Assembly (NCBI RefSeq): GCF_002007565.1
Contig: NZ_CP015625.1
Coordinates: 1,426,001-1,490,000 of the forward strand
DNA length: 64,000 bases
From: Ditibartonella choladocola
GTDB lineage: Bacteria > Pseudomonadota > Alphaproteobacteria > Rhizobiales > Rhizobiaceae
Direction: 5' to 3'
Positions 36,919-47,301 of the stretch are shown here, in pieces. Position 1 is the stretch's first letter. Each line of letters opens with the position of its first letter. The position numbers and the translations under genes were made by a program. The notes under the pieces are model-generated. The model saw only the letters and a list, made by a program, of their open reading frames with translations, did no database searches and was not told the origin of the DNA.

Positions 36919-38199
36919 ATGTCACACCAGTCGAGCGAACAACAGCACATAGATGCAATAAAAGCCAGCCTTGGCTATAAAGAATTCATTGTCATGATTG
37001 CGACACTCATGGCAACGAATGCAATCGCCATTGACATCATGTTGCCCGCCATGAGCGATATGTCCCATAGTCTTCGTATGTCGGGTCAAAACGACCAACA
37101 TTATATTATCTTTTCATATCTTGTCGGCTTCGGATTATCACAATTGGCGTTCGGTCCAATCAGTGACCGTTTTGGCCGCCGCAAGCCTATCATGGCCGGT
37201 TTGATATTTTATTCGCTTTCATCTGCGGCATGTGCTTTTGCTCCAAGTTTCGCGTGGCTATTGATTTTGCGTGCCATTCAAGGAATTGGTGCGGCTGCGA
37301 CGCGTGTCCTGACAGTTTCAATCGTGCGCGATGTTTATGGCGGGCGTCAAATGGCCGAAGTCATGTCAATCGTGATGATGGTGTTCATGGTTGTGCCGGT
37401 TTTGGCTCCTGCCGTTGGGCAAGCCATTATGGTTCTTGGCCATTGGCAATTCATCTTTCTATTTATGGCAATCGCCGGATTGGCTATCGTTCTGTGGGTC
37501 TATTTCCGTTTACCCGAAACACTATTTGAACAGCGGCCTTTGACTTTCTCCTCTGTCGGGCAAAGCCTTTGGATGGTCTTGTCCAACCGTATATCGCTCT
37601 GCTACACATTGGCGTTTTCGCTGGTTCTTGGTGGCCTTTTCTGCACGCTCAATACGTCGCAACAGATTTATGACGGCATATATCATTTAGGCGTCTGGTT
37701 TCCGGCTGCGTTTGCACTTGTCGCAGCATTTCAGGCACTATCGTCATTTTTGAACTCGTTATTCGTGGGACGGTTCGGAATGCGCAAAATTTCGCATACT
37801 CTGTTGCTCATGTTCTGCATAACGTCTTTTGTGTGGTTTATCGGTTCGGTTTATTCCGGCGGCTCGACACCGTTCATTTATTTCATGCTGTTGCTCATTA
37901 TTATTATGTTTTCTTTCGGCGGGCTTGGTGCCAATTTCAATTCGCTTGCTATGGAGCCGCTCGGTAAAGTAGCCGGAACTGCTTCTTCGGTGTTCGGTTT
38001 TTTACAGACGATCATCGGCGCGGGATTGGGCTTTATCATTGCACAAAGATTCAACGGAACAACCGTGCCGGTAGCAGGAGGATATTTTGTGCTTTCATGC
38101 GGAGCGATTGTGCTCATTCTCATTGCGGAAAAGGGAAAGCTGTTTTCGAGACACCCCCATGCTTCCCATGTGAGCGTTATAAACACGGAAAAAGATTAA
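36919..38199 (+). CDS. Bcr/CflA-type drug-resistance MFS transporter
   Basis: A 12-span major facilitator exporter. The start is placed at ATG 36919 because GGGGAA lies just upstream and a cytosolic head precedes the first span; 14 more codons are open upstream. Family motifs include MLPAMSDMSHSL in the first loop, motif A GPISDRFGRRKP and VLTVSIVRDVYGG. A multidrug or amino-acid (cysteine) efflux role is known for relatives; the substrate here is open. It may continue the bolA-grxD transcript. Confidence 0.88.
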   Translation: MSHQSSEQQHIDAIKASLGYKEFIVMIATLMATNAIAIDIMLPAMSDMSHSLRMSGQNDQHYIIFSYLVGFGLSQLAFGPISDRFGRRKPIMAGLIFYSLSSAACAFAPSFAWLLILRAIQGIGAAATRVLTVSIVRDVYGGRQMAEVMSIVMMVFMVVPVLAPAVGQAIMVLGHWQFIFLFMAIAGLAIVLWVYFRLPETLFEQRPLTFSSVGQSLWMVLSNRISLCYTLAFSLVLGGLFCTLNTSQQIYDGIYHLGVWFPAAFALVAAFQALSSFLNSLFVGRFGMRKISHTLLLMFCITSFVWFIGSVYSGGSTPFIYFMLLLIIIMFSFGGLGANFNSLAMEPLGKVAGTASSVFGFLQTIIGAGLGFIIAQRFNGTTVPVAGGYFVLSCGAIVLILIAEKGKLFSRHPHASHVSVINTEKD

Positions 38200-38412
38200 C
38201 CCCGCATATTCTTGGGTTGAAACGCGTGATATTGATGGATTGAACGCGATTTCCGACATCAGGCACAATCTATGACTGCAAGCGCGACAAAGCCTATAGT
38301 TCAAGCGGGCTTAAAAGATTTTCACGCACCAGACGACACGGAGTCAACCTATCGATCTTCGGCGAGTTCGATAAAGTTCAATGAAATTGTCTTATGCTTC
38401 AATGAATTCTTT

Positions 38413-39246
38413 TCAAATCGAACCAAAATCGAAAAGCTTGTTATCCAACAAATGGCTTGGACGTACATTGGTCAACGCACGTATCATCGTATCTTTACGA
38501 CCCGGCATTTTTTTCTCGATGTCATTCAGCATATTCTTCATTGCATTCCGCTGGAGGCCGTCCTGACTGCCACACAAGTTACACGGAATAATCGGGAACT
38601 TCATAGCTTCAGCGAATTTGGCAAGATCTTCTTCTGCTGCATAGACAAGTGGCCGCAAAACCAACATATCGCCCTCGTCATTAACAAGCTTGCCCGGCAT
38701 GGCAGCCAAACGCCCGCCATGGAAAAAATTCATGAAAAATGTTTCCAATACATCGTCACGATGATGTCCGAGGACGAGAGCCGAACACCCCTCTTCCCGT
38801 GCAATCCGGTAGAGATTACCCCGCCGCAATCTGGAACAGAGAGAGCAATAGGTTTGCGTATTATCGAGTTTTTCCGTAACGATCGAATAAGTGTCCTGAT
38901 ATTCAATCCGGAAAGGAATTTCATAATGTTTCAGAAAATCCGGCAAAATATTCTTCGGAAATCCGGGCTGGCCCTGATCGAGATTGCACGCCAAAAGATC
39001 CACCGGCAATAAACCACGCCACTTCAAATCCAGAAGAAGAGCAAGTAAACCATAGGAATCCTTACCACCCGACAAGGCTACAAGCCATTTTTGCCCCGGT
39101 TTAACCATTGAAAAATCGTCCAATGCTTGACGCATATGGCGTAATAGACGTTTTCTCAATTTATTGAATTCCACTGTCGAAGGCGCATCGCGAAATAAGG
39201 GATGGCAACCATCAGCCGCTTCATCAATATCAGTCTGCCCGATCAT
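38413..39246 (-). CDS. ttcA: tRNA 2-thiocytidine(32) synthetase
   Basis: Thiolates cytidine 32 of certain tRNAs, using an iron-sulfur cluster and ATP. PP-loop SGGKDS, then the cluster cysteines [10 protein letters not shown] and the later CNLCGSQ are all visible, with [10 protein letters not shown] between them. I place the start at ATG 39246 (GAAGGTG just upstream), giving 277 residues; the frame extends 6 codons further to a TTG. Confidence 0.95.
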   Translation of the reverse strand: MIGQTDIDEAADGCHPLFRDAPSTVEFNKLRKRLLRHMRQALDDFSMVKPGQKWLVALSGGKDSYGLLALLLDLKWRGLLPVDLLACNLDQGQPGFPKNILPDFLKHYEIPFRIEYQDTYSIVTEKLDNTQTYCSLCSRLRRGNLYRIAREEGCSALVLGHHRDDVLETFFMNFFHGGRLAAMPGKLVNDEGDMLVLRPLVYAAEEDLAKFAEAMKFPIIPCNLCGSQDGLQRNAMKNMLNDIEKKMPGRKDTMIRALTNVRPSHLLDNKLFDFGSI

Positions 39247-39270
39247 TTCACCTTCCTTCAACAATATGCC

Positions 39271-39305
39271 TTAAAACGAAAACAGGGAGCCAGAAGGCTC
39301 CCTGC
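39271..39305 (-). terminator. rho-independent terminator of rpsD
   Basis: The 9-bp stem CAGGGAGCC / GGCTCCCTG (39283-39291 with 39296-39304) has an AGAA loop. Read leftward it is followed by TTTTCGTTTT, about 27 bases after the rpsD stop. Confidence 0.88.
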
Positions 39306-39330
39306 TTGAACAGAATAAATAATCTCACGA

Positions 39331-39948
39331 TTAACGTGAATAAAATTCGACAACCAGATTCGGTTCCATCTGAACAGCATAAGGAACGTCGGCAAAGGCC
39401 GGAATACGTGTGTAAGTTGCCTTCATCTTGGTGTGATCTGCTTCGATGTAATCGGGAACATCACGTTCCGGCAACTGGGTTGCTTCAAGAACAAGTGCCA
39501 ATTGCTTCGACTTTTCGCGAACTTCAATCACATCACCGGGTTTGCAACGGTAGGATTGAATGTTTGTACGACGACCATTTACATTCACATGACCATGGTT
39601 GATGAATTGACGTGCTGCAAAAATCGTAGGAACGAATTTTGCGCGATAAACAATAGCGTCAAGACGTGATTCGAGAAGACCGATCAGATTTTCGCCGGTA
39701 TCACCACGACGACGGCCGGCTTCTTCATAAATACGGTGGAATTGTTTTTCCGAAATATCGCCATAGAAACCTTTAAGTTTCTGCTTGGCACGCAATTGGG
39801 TACCAAAATCCGAAAGTTTGCCTTTGCGGCGTTGACCATGCTGGCCAGGACCGTATTCACGACGGTTGACCGGTGATTTCGGGCGGCCCCAAATGTTTTC
39901 GCCCATACGGCGGTCGATTTTATATTTCGTAGTTTCGCGCTTGCTCAT
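39331..39948 (-). CDS. rpsD: 30S ribosomal protein S4
   Basis: Binds 16S rRNA in early assembly of the small subunit. The 205-residue product starts [21 protein letters not shown] and carries the S4 RNA-binding domain (about 94-155; [25 protein letters not shown]). AAGGAAA precedes the ATG. It is a single-gene unit with its own terminator, as usual in Rhizobiales. Confidence 0.98.
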   Translation of the reverse strand: MSKRETTKYKIDRRMGENIWGRPKSPVNRREYGPGQHGQRRKGKLSDFGTQLRAKQKLKGFYGDISEKQFHRIYEEAGRRRGDTGENLIGLLESRLDAIVYRAKFVPTIFAARQFINHGHVNVNGRRTNIQSYRCKPGDVIEVREKSKQLALVLEATQLPERDVPDYIEADHTKMKATYTRIPAFADVPYAVQMEPNLVVEFYSR

Positions 39949-40482
39949 CGCATTTCCTTAAAACTGGATAACAAGGCAATAAAATTGCCTCAGGGAAACG
40001 CGCCCTCCTCTGCCCATAAAATTTATGGACTGACAGGACAGATCGCGCACGCTTTGCGCAAATGTCCACGGGACACGTCAGTGATCGCTTTTTCATTACT
40101 GAAAAAACTTGTGTGGTTCTTTAGTGAAATTGACCGCAGGAGTCAAGTGAACACGTTCTTTTTCGTGTCAAGGAAAGCCTGTCTCTTCAAGATTTTCCAA
40201 ACATGCCGAAACGCTTCACGCAGGCACTGTTCCGGTGACTTCAATTGAAGCACCTTTTGCCTTGACGGAATGCGTTCTCATTCATGTTTTATAATCATCA
40301 TAGGATGTTTATAAATTAGGAACGACATGAAGGTGGGGAAAAAAGCATTGACAAGCCACCATCACAGTGCTTCACCGGCTTCATATAAAAATCGGACGGG
40401 AAAACGACTATAACAGATAAATCACAACCGTTTTTTCTTCTATGACGCTTCTTTTCAATCTGCTTTAGAGCTTGAATTTTAT
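39949..40482. other. spacer between rpsD and murI
   Basis: Holds the rpsD promoter region at its left end. The rest has no supported gene. One 28-codon frame (40327-40413; MKVGKKALTSHHH..., AGGA 5-6 bases before the ATG) is noted but not called as a gene. Confidence 0.5.
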
Positions 40483-41286
40483 TTACATATTTAACGGCGT
40501 CAAACGCAAACCGAAGCCATGAAGCAATCTGTTTGTCGCGTAATCGGTTCTGCCGGAAGTAAAATGGGCAAGATCCAGATGTTCGGTGAGTGGCTGGACT
40601 TCTTCGGCGTTCGGTAGCAGAGATAAAGCACGCTTGGCTACTGCTTCTGCCGGATCAATCCAATCGACCGGCCATGCGGCGGTTTTCCGGAACAAATTGA
40701 CGAGGAAGGGATAGTGCGTACAGGCGAGCACAACAATATCTGTATGATGTCCGTCTTTTTCTACAAAACAGGGGGCTATCTCGGCTTTTAAAGAAGCACG
40801 ATCAACCGGTTTTCTTCTAAGGTAATCCTCTGCAAAACCTGCAAGTTTCGCACTCCCTACCAGTCTGACATGACATTTTGACGCAAAAGAGGAAACAAGC
40901 TCATGTGTATAAGCGCGCTTGACTGTTCCAGGCGTTGCCAAAACCGAAATCAGACCCGAACGTGTCTGCTCCGCCGCCGGTTTAATTGCCGGCACTGTGC
41001 CAATAAAGGGAACATCGGGATGAGCGCGACGCAAATCTTTCAACACCAATGTCGAAGCTGTATTGCACGCGACAATACAAAGAACCGGATTATAGGCATT
41101 CAGCAGTTTTTGAAAAAGTTCGATAATATGCGATTTGAGTGCGTTTTCTTCCCAGCCACCATAGGGAAATGCCGCATCATCTGCGATATAAATGAATTTG
41201 CGATCGGGAATAAAAATACGTGTTTCGCGCAATACGGTAAGCCCGCCGATACCACTGTCAAAAAACAGTATAGGCCGTTCACTCAT
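40483..41286 (-). CDS. murI: glutamate racemase
   Basis: Supplies D-glutamate for peptidoglycan. The start is ATG 41286, overlapping the end of the methyltransferase gene by 8 bases; the frame is open 33 codons further upstream but those residues are outside the family. Catalytic segments are [18 protein letters not shown] (first cysteine) and [10 protein letters not shown] (second cysteine). Length 267 residues, typical. Co-transcribed with the upstream methyltransferase. Confidence 0.95.
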   Translation of the reverse strand: MSERPILFFDSGIGGLTVLRETRIFIPDRKFIYIADDAAFPYGGWEENALKSHIIELFQKLLNAYNPVLCIVACNTASTLVLKDLRRAHPDVPFIGTVPAIKPAAEQTRSGLISVLATPGTVKRAYTHELVSSFASKCHVRLVGSAKLAGFAEDYLRRKPVDRASLKAEIAPCFVEKDGHHTDIVVLACTHYPFLVNLFRKTAAWPVDWIDPAEAVAKRALSLLPNAEEVQPLTEHLDLAHFTSGRTDYATNRLLHGFGLRLTPLNM

Positions 41287-42109
41287 TTTGATTACTATTG
41301 TCCTTTGAACGTTTGCGATGATCCGGAGCACCTGCCCCACGTGGCATTTTGGGCGAAAAATGGTCGAGAGATGCCACAACGCCACGCAACAGGCGAATTT
41401 CGGGTTCGCTGAAAGCTGCCCGTGTCAGAACAGACCGTAAATTTTCTACCATGATTTCCTTCCGTTCCTTAGGACGGAAATACCCGCGAATATCCAAAGC
41501 TTCTTCCAACTGGTCGAACAAACCATAAAGCGTTGCCTTATGTGCCGGCTCCATTTCCTCGTTACGAAACGCAGTATCGGTTTGTTTTTCCAAACCCGAT
41601 TTCATCCATTCGTAAGACATCAACAAAACAGCCTGTGCGATATTAAGAGAGGCAAATGCCGGATTGACGGGAAATGTCACAATTTCGTCAGACAAACTGA
41701 TTTCCTCATTATTCAAACCCCATCTTTCACGACCGAAAAGTATGGCTGTCCGTTCACCCGTTGTTTCTTTCATCCTCAAAACATTTGCTGCTTCAACCGG
41801 ACTTTTTACCGGTTTGAAGCCGCCCCGTTCACGGGCAGTGGTCGCAAACACATAATTTATATCCGAAATCGCTTCCCGCAAAGTATCAAAGACGCGCGCT
41901 CCGTTAATTATGTGATCGGCCTTACTTGCAGTTGCTATGGCTTTATCGTTCGGAAATTCTTCACGCGGATGAACGAGCCGCAATTCGGAAAGACCGAAAT
42001 TTGCCATTGCACGCGCCACCATACCGATGTTTTCAGGCAATTGTGGTTCAACCAACACAATAACGGGTCCCCCCGTCATATTTTCTCTTTTTCTATCAGT
42101 TCCGGCCAT
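41279..42109 (-). CDS. trmJ: TrmJ-type RNA 2'-O-methyltransferase (SPOUT)
   Basis: A SPOUT-class methyltransferase of the TrmJ group, expected to methylate nucleotide 32 of tRNAs. Motif 1 [19 protein letters not shown], motif 2 [12 protein letters not shown] and motif 3 [15 protein letters not shown] are complete, with a C-terminal extension ([21 protein letters not shown]). Start candidates in frame are 42154 (TTG), 42109 (ATG) and 42079 (ATG); I chose 42109 tentatively. It precedes and overlaps murI. Confidence 0.9.
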   Translation of the reverse strand: MAGTDRKRENMTGGPVIVLVEPQLPENIGMVARAMANFGLSELRLVHPREEFPNDKAIATASKADHIINGARVFDTLREAISDINYVFATTARERGGFKPVKSPVEAANVLRMKETTGERTAILFGRERWGLNNEEISLSDEIVTFPVNPAFASLNIAQAVLLMSYEWMKSGLEKQTDTAFRNEEMEPAHKATLYGLFDQLEEALDIRGYFRPKERKEIMVENLRSVLTRAAFSEPEIRLLRGVVASLDHFSPKMPRGAGAPDHRKRSKDNSNQNE

Positions 42110-42280
42110 TTCATTCACTTCTTCGGTTTTGATGCCTTTTAATGCAGCTTTCAAGGAACCTCAACCAATCATTAACTGTAATCTTGAAAAGAACCATAAA
42201 ATGCCTTTTTCATGCCTAAATGCGGTCATCTTTGCCATTGATATAGATTGCGTAATATCTGTTGCAGAGGGGTTCACCAA

Positions 42281-42391
42281 ATGAATATAGAGTTCAAAAC
42301 CACGCTTACTCTTATGGCAATGGCAATCATAACGACGGTCATGGTTTTTTGTGCAAATATGACAATTAGTGATGTTCTGGCAGCACTTTAA
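42281..42391 (+). CDS. candidate 36-residue single-span membrane protein
   Basis: A 36-codon frame with a very good ribosome-binding site (AGAGGGG, 8 bases before ATG). The product starts MNIEFKTTLTL and is hydrophobic over about residues 8-26 (Met, Ala, Ile, Thr, Val), with a short C-terminus TISDVLAAL. It looks like a single-span inner-membrane small protein. No family is recognised. The gene is isolated: a leftward methyltransferase lies upstream, about 720 AT-rich bases lie downstream. A real gene seems likely because of the ribosome-binding site and the membrane pattern. Confidence 0.5.
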   Translation: MNIEFKTTLTLMAMAIITTVMVFCANMTISDVLAAL

Positions 42392-43110
42392 CTCTTTTCT
42401 TTACTTCCAAGTTACATTTTCCGCTGTTTCGATTTTATCCACTGCCTTGAACTGCAAAGTGTCAATATCTTCAGTATAAAAACTTTTTATGTCATGAACA
42501 TTAAATACTATTTTAACTGTTTAGCCAATTTTGATTGAACCTGAAACCTGTTTTTCATAGAAAAACTTATTCGTAATAAAACGTTATATTATATCTATAG
42601 CTACATTTACCAATTTATTTATGGGTAATGTGTTACACGTTCGGAAACATAGCCAGAAATATTATTACAAAAATTCAGTCACCCGCATTCCATTTTGCTA
42701 CTAGACATTGATGATGCTGCCTTCCTTGTTTATTTCCTTGGTTAAATTTTCAAAAATTTTTTTATCAAATTCTATTTTTTACCCAAGCTATAGCACATGA
42801 TTTCACTGTGCGTTTCGTTGTGACCTTTAAACGGAAAAATGCCGACTGTTCAGGTCAAAAACGCGTTATCTGTTCAAAAGGGCACAATTCCTTCGGATAA
42901 ATAACGTGCAATCGCTGCAATCAACAGCTATGCTTATTACGATTCAGTGTTAAGATCATGAGTTGCTTTCATCTTGTGCGGGAACCGGAATGGTTGTTTC
43001 CGTTGCATGCGAAAGATGGAGTTGAACACGCAGACATCGTTCAGGATGCACTTGGCACTTCAAGTTGCTTGAAGTGCGGCCAATATAAAAAGATAGAAAT
43101 AGTTAGGCAA
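42392..43110. other. AT-rich spacer upstream of map
   Basis: About 720 bases with strong AT bias up to about 42800. The map frame is open from 42958, but the 51 extra codons lack any Map similarity and are probably untranslated leader. No structured RNA, repeat or tRNA was recognised. Confidence 0.5.
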
Positions 43111-43941
43111 ATGGTTAGTTACGTCAATTATAAAAATTCACCTATAAAATATACCGGACAAATTCGCATTTATGATGAAGAAGCTTTTGTCGGAATGCGC
43201 AAAATCGGTCGTATTGCTGCCGAATGTCTTGATGCACTCGTCGATATAATCAAGCCTGGCATAACGACTCAGGAAATTGACGATTTTGTTTTTGCCTTCG
43301 GTGCCGACCGCGACGCATTACCGGCAGACTTGAACTATCGCGGCTACAGCAAATCCTGCTGCACGTCGATCAATCATGTCGTTTGCCATGGTATTCCGGA
43401 CAATAAACAGCTTCATGAAGGTGATATTGTCAATGTCGATGTTACATTTATCAAAGACGGTTGGCACGGCGACACCAGCCGGATGTATCCTGTCGGGGCA
43501 TTGAAAAGAGCATCCGAACGCTTGCTTGAGGTTACACACGAATCACTCATGCGCGGTATTGCTGCGGTTAAACCCGGAGCAACGGTTGGTGATATTGGCG
43601 CTGCCATCCAACGCTATGCTGAATCCGAACGTTGTTCTGTTGTCCGCGATTTTTGCGGTCATGGTGTAGGGCTTATATTTCATGACGCGCCGAATATTCT
43701 TCACTACGGAAATCCCGGTGAAGGACCGGAACTACGTGAAGGAATGATGTTCACAATCGAACCGATGATAAACTTGGGAAAATCGGGTGTAAAAATCCTC
43801 AATGACGGTTGGACTGCCGTGACGCGTGACCGGTCTCTGTCGGCTCAATACGAACACACAATGGCCGTTACAAAAGATGGTTGCGAAATTTTTACTCTTT
43901 CGCGGAATAATACTTTTTACGTACCCGTAACCAAGGCATAA
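43111..43941 (+). CDS. map: type I methionine aminopeptidase
   Basis: Removes the initiator methionine. I start it at ATG 43111 (TAGG 5 bases upstream), where the alphaproteobacterial Map N-terminus begins (YTGQIRIYDEEAFVGMRKIG). The metal ligands appear in order: NVDVTF (Asp), DTSRMY (Asp), FCGHGVG (His), FTIEPM (Glu), QYEHTMAV (Glu). The 276-residue product lies 15 bases upstream of radC. Confidence 0.95.
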   Translation: MVSYVNYKNSPIKYTGQIRIYDEEAFVGMRKIGRIAAECLDALVDIIKPGITTQEIDDFVFAFGADRDALPADLNYRGYSKSCCTSINHVVCHGIPDNKQLHEGDIVNVDVTFIKDGWHGDTSRMYPVGALKRASERLLEVTHESLMRGIAAVKPGATVGDIGAAIQRYAESERCSVVRDFCGHGVGLIFHDAPNILHYGNPGEGPELREGMMFTIEPMINLGKSGVKILNDGWTAVTRDRSLSAQYEHTMAVTKDGCEIFTLSRNNTFYVPVTKA

Positions 43942-43956
43942 ACCGGTGTTCCTGTT

Positions 43957-44730
43957 ATGGCTAAAACTCCCGACAAAAATATATTTGCCGAAAACATGAT
44001 AGATATGTTGCTATCAGGAGTTACGCCAGACAAAGAAAAATCGCCAAAGGAAAACGCCAATAACGAAAATAAAGGCCATCGGGAAAGACTTCGGGAACGT
44101 TATTTTGAAACAAACGGCGTGGGATTTCCCGATTACGAATATCTTGAATTATTATTGTTCCGGTCAATTCCGAGGGCTGATACAAAGCCCTTGGCAAAGG
44201 CCTTGCTTAACCGTTTTGGCAGTCTTGCCGATGTACTTGGTGCCGACATCAATCTTCTGCAAGAAGTTCCCGGATGTGGTCGGGCTGTTGCGCGTGATCT
44301 TAAAATTCTTTCAGGCATAAGTGAGCGGGTAAACCGCGCGGAATTGAGAAAACGCGATATATTTTCGTCCTGGGACAAAGTGCTTGCTTATTGCAAGGCA
44401 GCTTTGGCACATGAGACACGCGAACAGTTCAGGGTTCTATTCCTCGATAAGAAAAATGGATTGATAGCTGATGAAATCCAGCAGATAGGTACGGTCGATC
44501 ATACACCTGTTTATCCGCGCGAGGTTGTCAAGCGGGCTTTGCAACTATCAGCGTCTGCGCTTATTCTTGTTCACAACCATCCCTCTGGTGATCCTTCCCC
44601 TTCACGCGAGGATATTTCAATGACGCATATGGTTAAGGATGTAGCGAATGCTTTGGGCATAACCGTCCACGATCATATTATTATCGCCCGCAATGGTTAT
44701 ACGAGCTTTCGGGCACAAAAATTGCTCTGA
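43957..44730 (+). CDS. radC: RadC-family JAB/MPN-domain protein
   Basis: A 257-residue protein with N-terminal helix-hairpin-helix-like segments ([15 protein letters not shown]) and a C-terminal JAMM domain whose metal motif reads [13 protein letters not shown]. Named for DNA repair, but that role is disputed for the family; a DNA-associated metalloprotease-like activity is possible. The N-terminal 40 residues are charged and probably disordered. It follows map with 15 bases between. Confidence 0.92.
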   Translation: MAKTPDKNIFAENMIDMLLSGVTPDKEKSPKENANNENKGHRERLRERYFETNGVGFPDYEYLELLLFRSIPRADTKPLAKALLNRFGSLADVLGADINLLQEVPGCGRAVARDLKILSGISERVNRAELRKRDIFSSWDKVLAYCKAALAHETREQFRVLFLDKKNGLIADEIQQIGTVDHTPVYPREVVKRALQLSASALILVHNHPSGDPSPSREDISMTHMVKDVANALGITVHDHIIIARNGYTSFRAQKLL

Positions 44731-44763
44731 AAAATCAGAAAAACAAGAACTCCGATAAAACGG

Positions 44764-44792
44764 AAAAAGCCGCAATCATCGGCGGCCTTTCA
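44764..44792 (-). terminator. possible terminator of the DUF3126 gene (perhaps shared with radC)
   Basis: A short GCCGC / GCGGC stem (44769-44773, 44782-44786) has an 8-base loop. Read leftward it ends in T5; read rightward it ends in a short TTT. It sits between the convergent stops of radC and the DUF3126 gene. Confidence 0.5.
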
Positions 44793-44828
44793 AACTCAAA
44801 AACAAAGTTCCGATTTCAATGGTTGCGA

Positions 44829-45041
44829 CTATTCGTCGAGGTCAATATCAAGAATAGCCATCGAGAAATTATACGACAATTCCCCTTCGTCTTCATCGCG
44901 ATAAATGACACCGAGAAATTCATCATCAAGATAAACTTCGCATGAATCATCCTTGCGCGGTCTCGGCTTCACTTGCAGTGATGGATTTTGAAATTTGCGC
45001 TTAAAGTAGCCATCAAGTTTCTTGATTTCGTCAGGCTTCAC
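44829..45041 (-). CDS. DUF3126 family protein
   Basis: A 70-residue acidic protein. It matches the small DUF3126 family of alphaproteobacteria: EIKKLDGYFKRKF at the start, VYLDDEFLGVIYRDEDEGE in the middle and an acidic end. The GTG start at 45041 has AGGAGAA 5 bases upstream. Function unknown. Its family is often seen beside cysE in Rhizobiales (recalled), as here. Confidence 0.88.
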   Translation of the reverse strand: MKPDEIKKLDGYFKRKFQNPSLQVKPRPRKDDSCEVYLDDEFLGVIYRDEDEGELSYNFSMAILDIDLDE

Positions 45042-45148
45042 AGCGTTCTCCTAAAATTGCTCCGGTTAAACAAAAATGCCAGATAAGGCACAGCCAAACG
45101 TCTGTAAAGATATTGGCCTTCAATTTTATTCATTAATTGCTTTCAATT

Positions 45149-45958
45149 TTAATCGTTAATCAATTGATCCATGCTTAATGCCGGCTCACGATCCTCTATC
45201 TTTCCAACAACTTTTGCAGGGACACCGGCAACAGTACTATAGGCCTCGACCGGCTTAAGAACAACAGAACATGACGCGATCTTTGCACAATCGCCTATTG
45301 TGATATTGCCAAGCACTTTCGCACCCGCCCCGATCAGTACGCCGTGACCGACTTTCGGATGGCGATCACCCGATTCTTTACCGGTTCCACCCAAGGTAAC
45401 ATCCTGTAATATCGAAACATTATCGCCGACCACTGCTGTTTCTCCAACGACGAGACCCGTTGCGTGGTCAAGAAAAATACCGCGCCCGATACGTGCTGCA
45501 GGGTGAATATCTGTCTGGAATACGCATGATGAGCGCCCCTGCAGGAATAATGCGAGGTCTTTTCTGCCTGTTTCCCATAAAGTATGGGCAAAACGATGTG
45601 CTTCGATTGACAGAAAACCTTTGAGATAAAGTACCGGTTCCATAAACCGGTTACATGCAGGATCACGGTGGAATACTGCTGAAATATCGGATGAAATAAT
45701 CTCTTCCAGATGGTCTATTTTGTCGATTTGTTCGACAAATATCTCGTAAAGATTTTCTTCATTCAACTCACGTGTCCATAGCCGCGCCGCAATGCGCCCT
45801 GCTATCATTTCCGACAGGTTTTTATGGTCTAGAATTGCGCTTTGAAACAATTGCACAAGCGCCGGATCCTGCTCGATAGCAGCCCTTGCTTCCTGTTTGA
45901 TGGTCTCGAATAGCACGAGCGGGTCGATAGCTTCACCCTTTTGCTTACAACAAGGCAA
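45149..45958 (-). CDS. cysE: serine O-acetyltransferase
   Basis: Acetylates serine with acetyl-CoA, the first step of cysteine synthesis. The N-terminal helical domain is followed by left-handed beta-helix hexapeptides: DIHPAARIGRGIFLDHATG, SILQDVTLGGTG with the catalytic His/Asp pair nearby, and a C-terminal GVPAKVVG. Likely start is TTG 45958 with GAGGGA upstream, giving 269 residues, the usual length. Downstream of the alpha/beta hydrolase in the same direction. Confidence 0.93.
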   Translation of the reverse strand: MPCCKQKGEAIDPLVLFETIKQEARAAIEQDPALVQLFQSAILDHKNLSEMIAGRIAARLWTRELNEENLYEIFVEQIDKIDHLEEIISSDISAVFHRDPACNRFMEPVLYLKGFLSIEAHRFAHTLWETGRKDLALFLQGRSSCVFQTDIHPAARIGRGIFLDHATGLVVGETAVVGDNVSILQDVTLGGTGKESGDRHPKVGHGVLIGAGAKVLGNITIGDCAKIASCSVVLKPVEAYSTVAGVPAKVVGKIEDREPALSMDQLIND

Positions 45959-46013
45959 TATAGTCCCTCTTTTCTATTTCAGGCAATGCTGTTTGCCTTC
46001 CTGTCTTTCTTCA

Positions 46014-46805
46014 TCAGGCAATCGGATGTTTTGCCAGAAAGTTGATAACACCTTTTTTATACACCGGATCACCGACCGCCAGCATATGATCGCGATTGGG
46101 GATATTGAGTGCCTCTCCGTGCGGCAATAGTGCAACGAGCGGCTCGGCTTCACCGGATATTTCGTCAAGCGTACCCACTGCTACCAAAACCGGTTGTTTT
46201 ATCGAATGGACTTCGGCTGCTGTCAATTCCTGTTTTGACGTAATGACGCATGCTGCAAGTGCCTTGCGGTCGCTTTTTGTTCGGTCGGCAAATGTCCGGA
46301 ACATCAAACCGCGCTTATTGGTAATTTTTGCGACATCTTCTGCAAGCAGTGCTTCAGCGACAGGTTCCCAGTTTCCGGCGCCCGTTACCATACCGATACC
46401 AAGCCCGCCAAATATGCCACTATTAACATAATCCGGATAGAGCATTGCCATGTAGGCTGTGATTCTCGCCCCCATGGAATAGCCCATCACCTGCGCTTTT
46501 TTAATCCCCAGATGGTCGAGAAGCGCAGCCGCATCGCCAGCCATTGCCTGAGGCGTATAGACTGCCGGATCATGACTTTTATCCGAAAAACCATGGCCGC
46601 GATTATCAATGGCAATCACCCGGTAACCGGCATCATTCAAGACACGAAACCAGCCTGGTGCATACCAATTCACATAGGAAGAAGATGCAAAACCGTGGAT
46701 CAGCAAGATCGGGTCACCCGTACCTTCTTCCCGATAGGCCAGTTTGAACCCGTCATGATTGAAATATTGAACGTCCTCTGCACTCATTTCTAATTCACTT
46801 TGCAT
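46014..46805 (-). CDS. alpha/beta hydrolase
   Basis: A 263-residue hydrolase of the alpha/beta fold. The oxyanion segment ILLIHGFASSS, the strand RVIAIDNRGHGFSDK, the nucleophile serine in MGYSMGARI and the terminal histidine in NRDHMLAVGDP are complete. The start may be 46805 or the internal ATG at 46787. The substrate is unknown. It lies 8 bases from the DUF192 gene upstream, so they form one unit with cysE downstream. Confidence 0.87.
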   Translation of the reverse strand: MQSELEMSAEDVQYFNHDGFKLAYREEGTGDPILLIHGFASSSYVNWYAPGWFRVLNDAGYRVIAIDNRGHGFSDKSHDPAVYTPQAMAGDAAALLDHLGIKKAQVMGYSMGARITAYMAMLYPDYVNSGIFGGLGIGMVTGAGNWEPVAEALLAEDVAKITNKRGLMFRTFADRTKSDRKALAACVITSKQELTAAEVHSIKQPVLVAVGTLDEISGEAEPLVALLPHGEALNIPNRDHMLAVGDPVYKKGVINFLAKHPIA

Positions 46806-46813
46806 CCACCACG

Positions 46814-47293
46814 TTAATCTACTTTACATGCACCGCATATTGCAGGATGAAATACCCTATCGCCAATTTTGATCCTGTTTTTTTGAACTTCACCTGCATT
46901 CACTTCGATTGTAAACTTGGCAAACACATGTGACGACACAATTTTTGTTGAGTAAGGTATCGTATTTTCGGTAATGGATACGATCACACCTCTATCGTCA
47001 AGAAATATCATGTCGAGTGGCAACGGCGTGTTAGCCATCCACATTGTCACAATTTGTTTCTCCGGAAAAACAAACAACATGGCGCGATCGGACGGTAAAT
47101 CCGTTCTGTACATCAAGCCTGCTTCATTTTGTTCGGGCGTTTCGGCAACCTCGACATCATAAGATACTTTTCCGGTTGCTGTGATGATAACCAATTGCGC
47201 AGCATCGACCGGTAGTCGCATCGGTTCTTCACAATAAGCACGGCCCACCATGGCAAACTGCAGCAATAACAGTCCGGCAAACAAAGCTTTCAT
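46814..47293 (-). CDS. DUF192 exported protein
   Basis: The ATG at 47293 gives a clean signal peptide (MKALFAGLLLLQFAMVGRA) and a 159-residue product of the DUF192 family: the core holds EAGLMYRTDLPSDRAMLF, then MWMANTPLPLDMIFLDD. DUF192 proteins are periplasmic in proteobacteria and their function is not settled. The frame is open to 47413 and reads in-frame through three 7-residue repeats (see repeat), so a longer form is possible but less likely. It follows the cold-shock gene with 125 bases between. Confidence 0.85.
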   Translation of the reverse strand: MKALFAGLLLLQFAMVGRAYCEEPMRLPVDAAQLVIITATGKVSYDVEVAETPEQNEAGLMYRTDLPSDRAMLFVFPEKQIVTMWMANTPLPLDMIFLDDRGVIVSITENTIPYSTKIVSSHVFAKFTIEVNAGEVQKNRIKIGDRVFHPAICGACKVD

Positions 47294-47301
47294 GACAAAG
47301 T

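Noticed and set aside
38272-39012. 246-codon rightward frame opposite ttcA
   Set aside because: It is the antisense shadow of ttcA, whose PP-loop and cysteine motifs are complete.
42958-43110. Extension of map by 51 codons with a CLKCG motif
   Set aside because: The residues do not match Map N-termini, and a ribosome-binding site precedes the internal ATG at 43111. The open frame upstream is probably chance.
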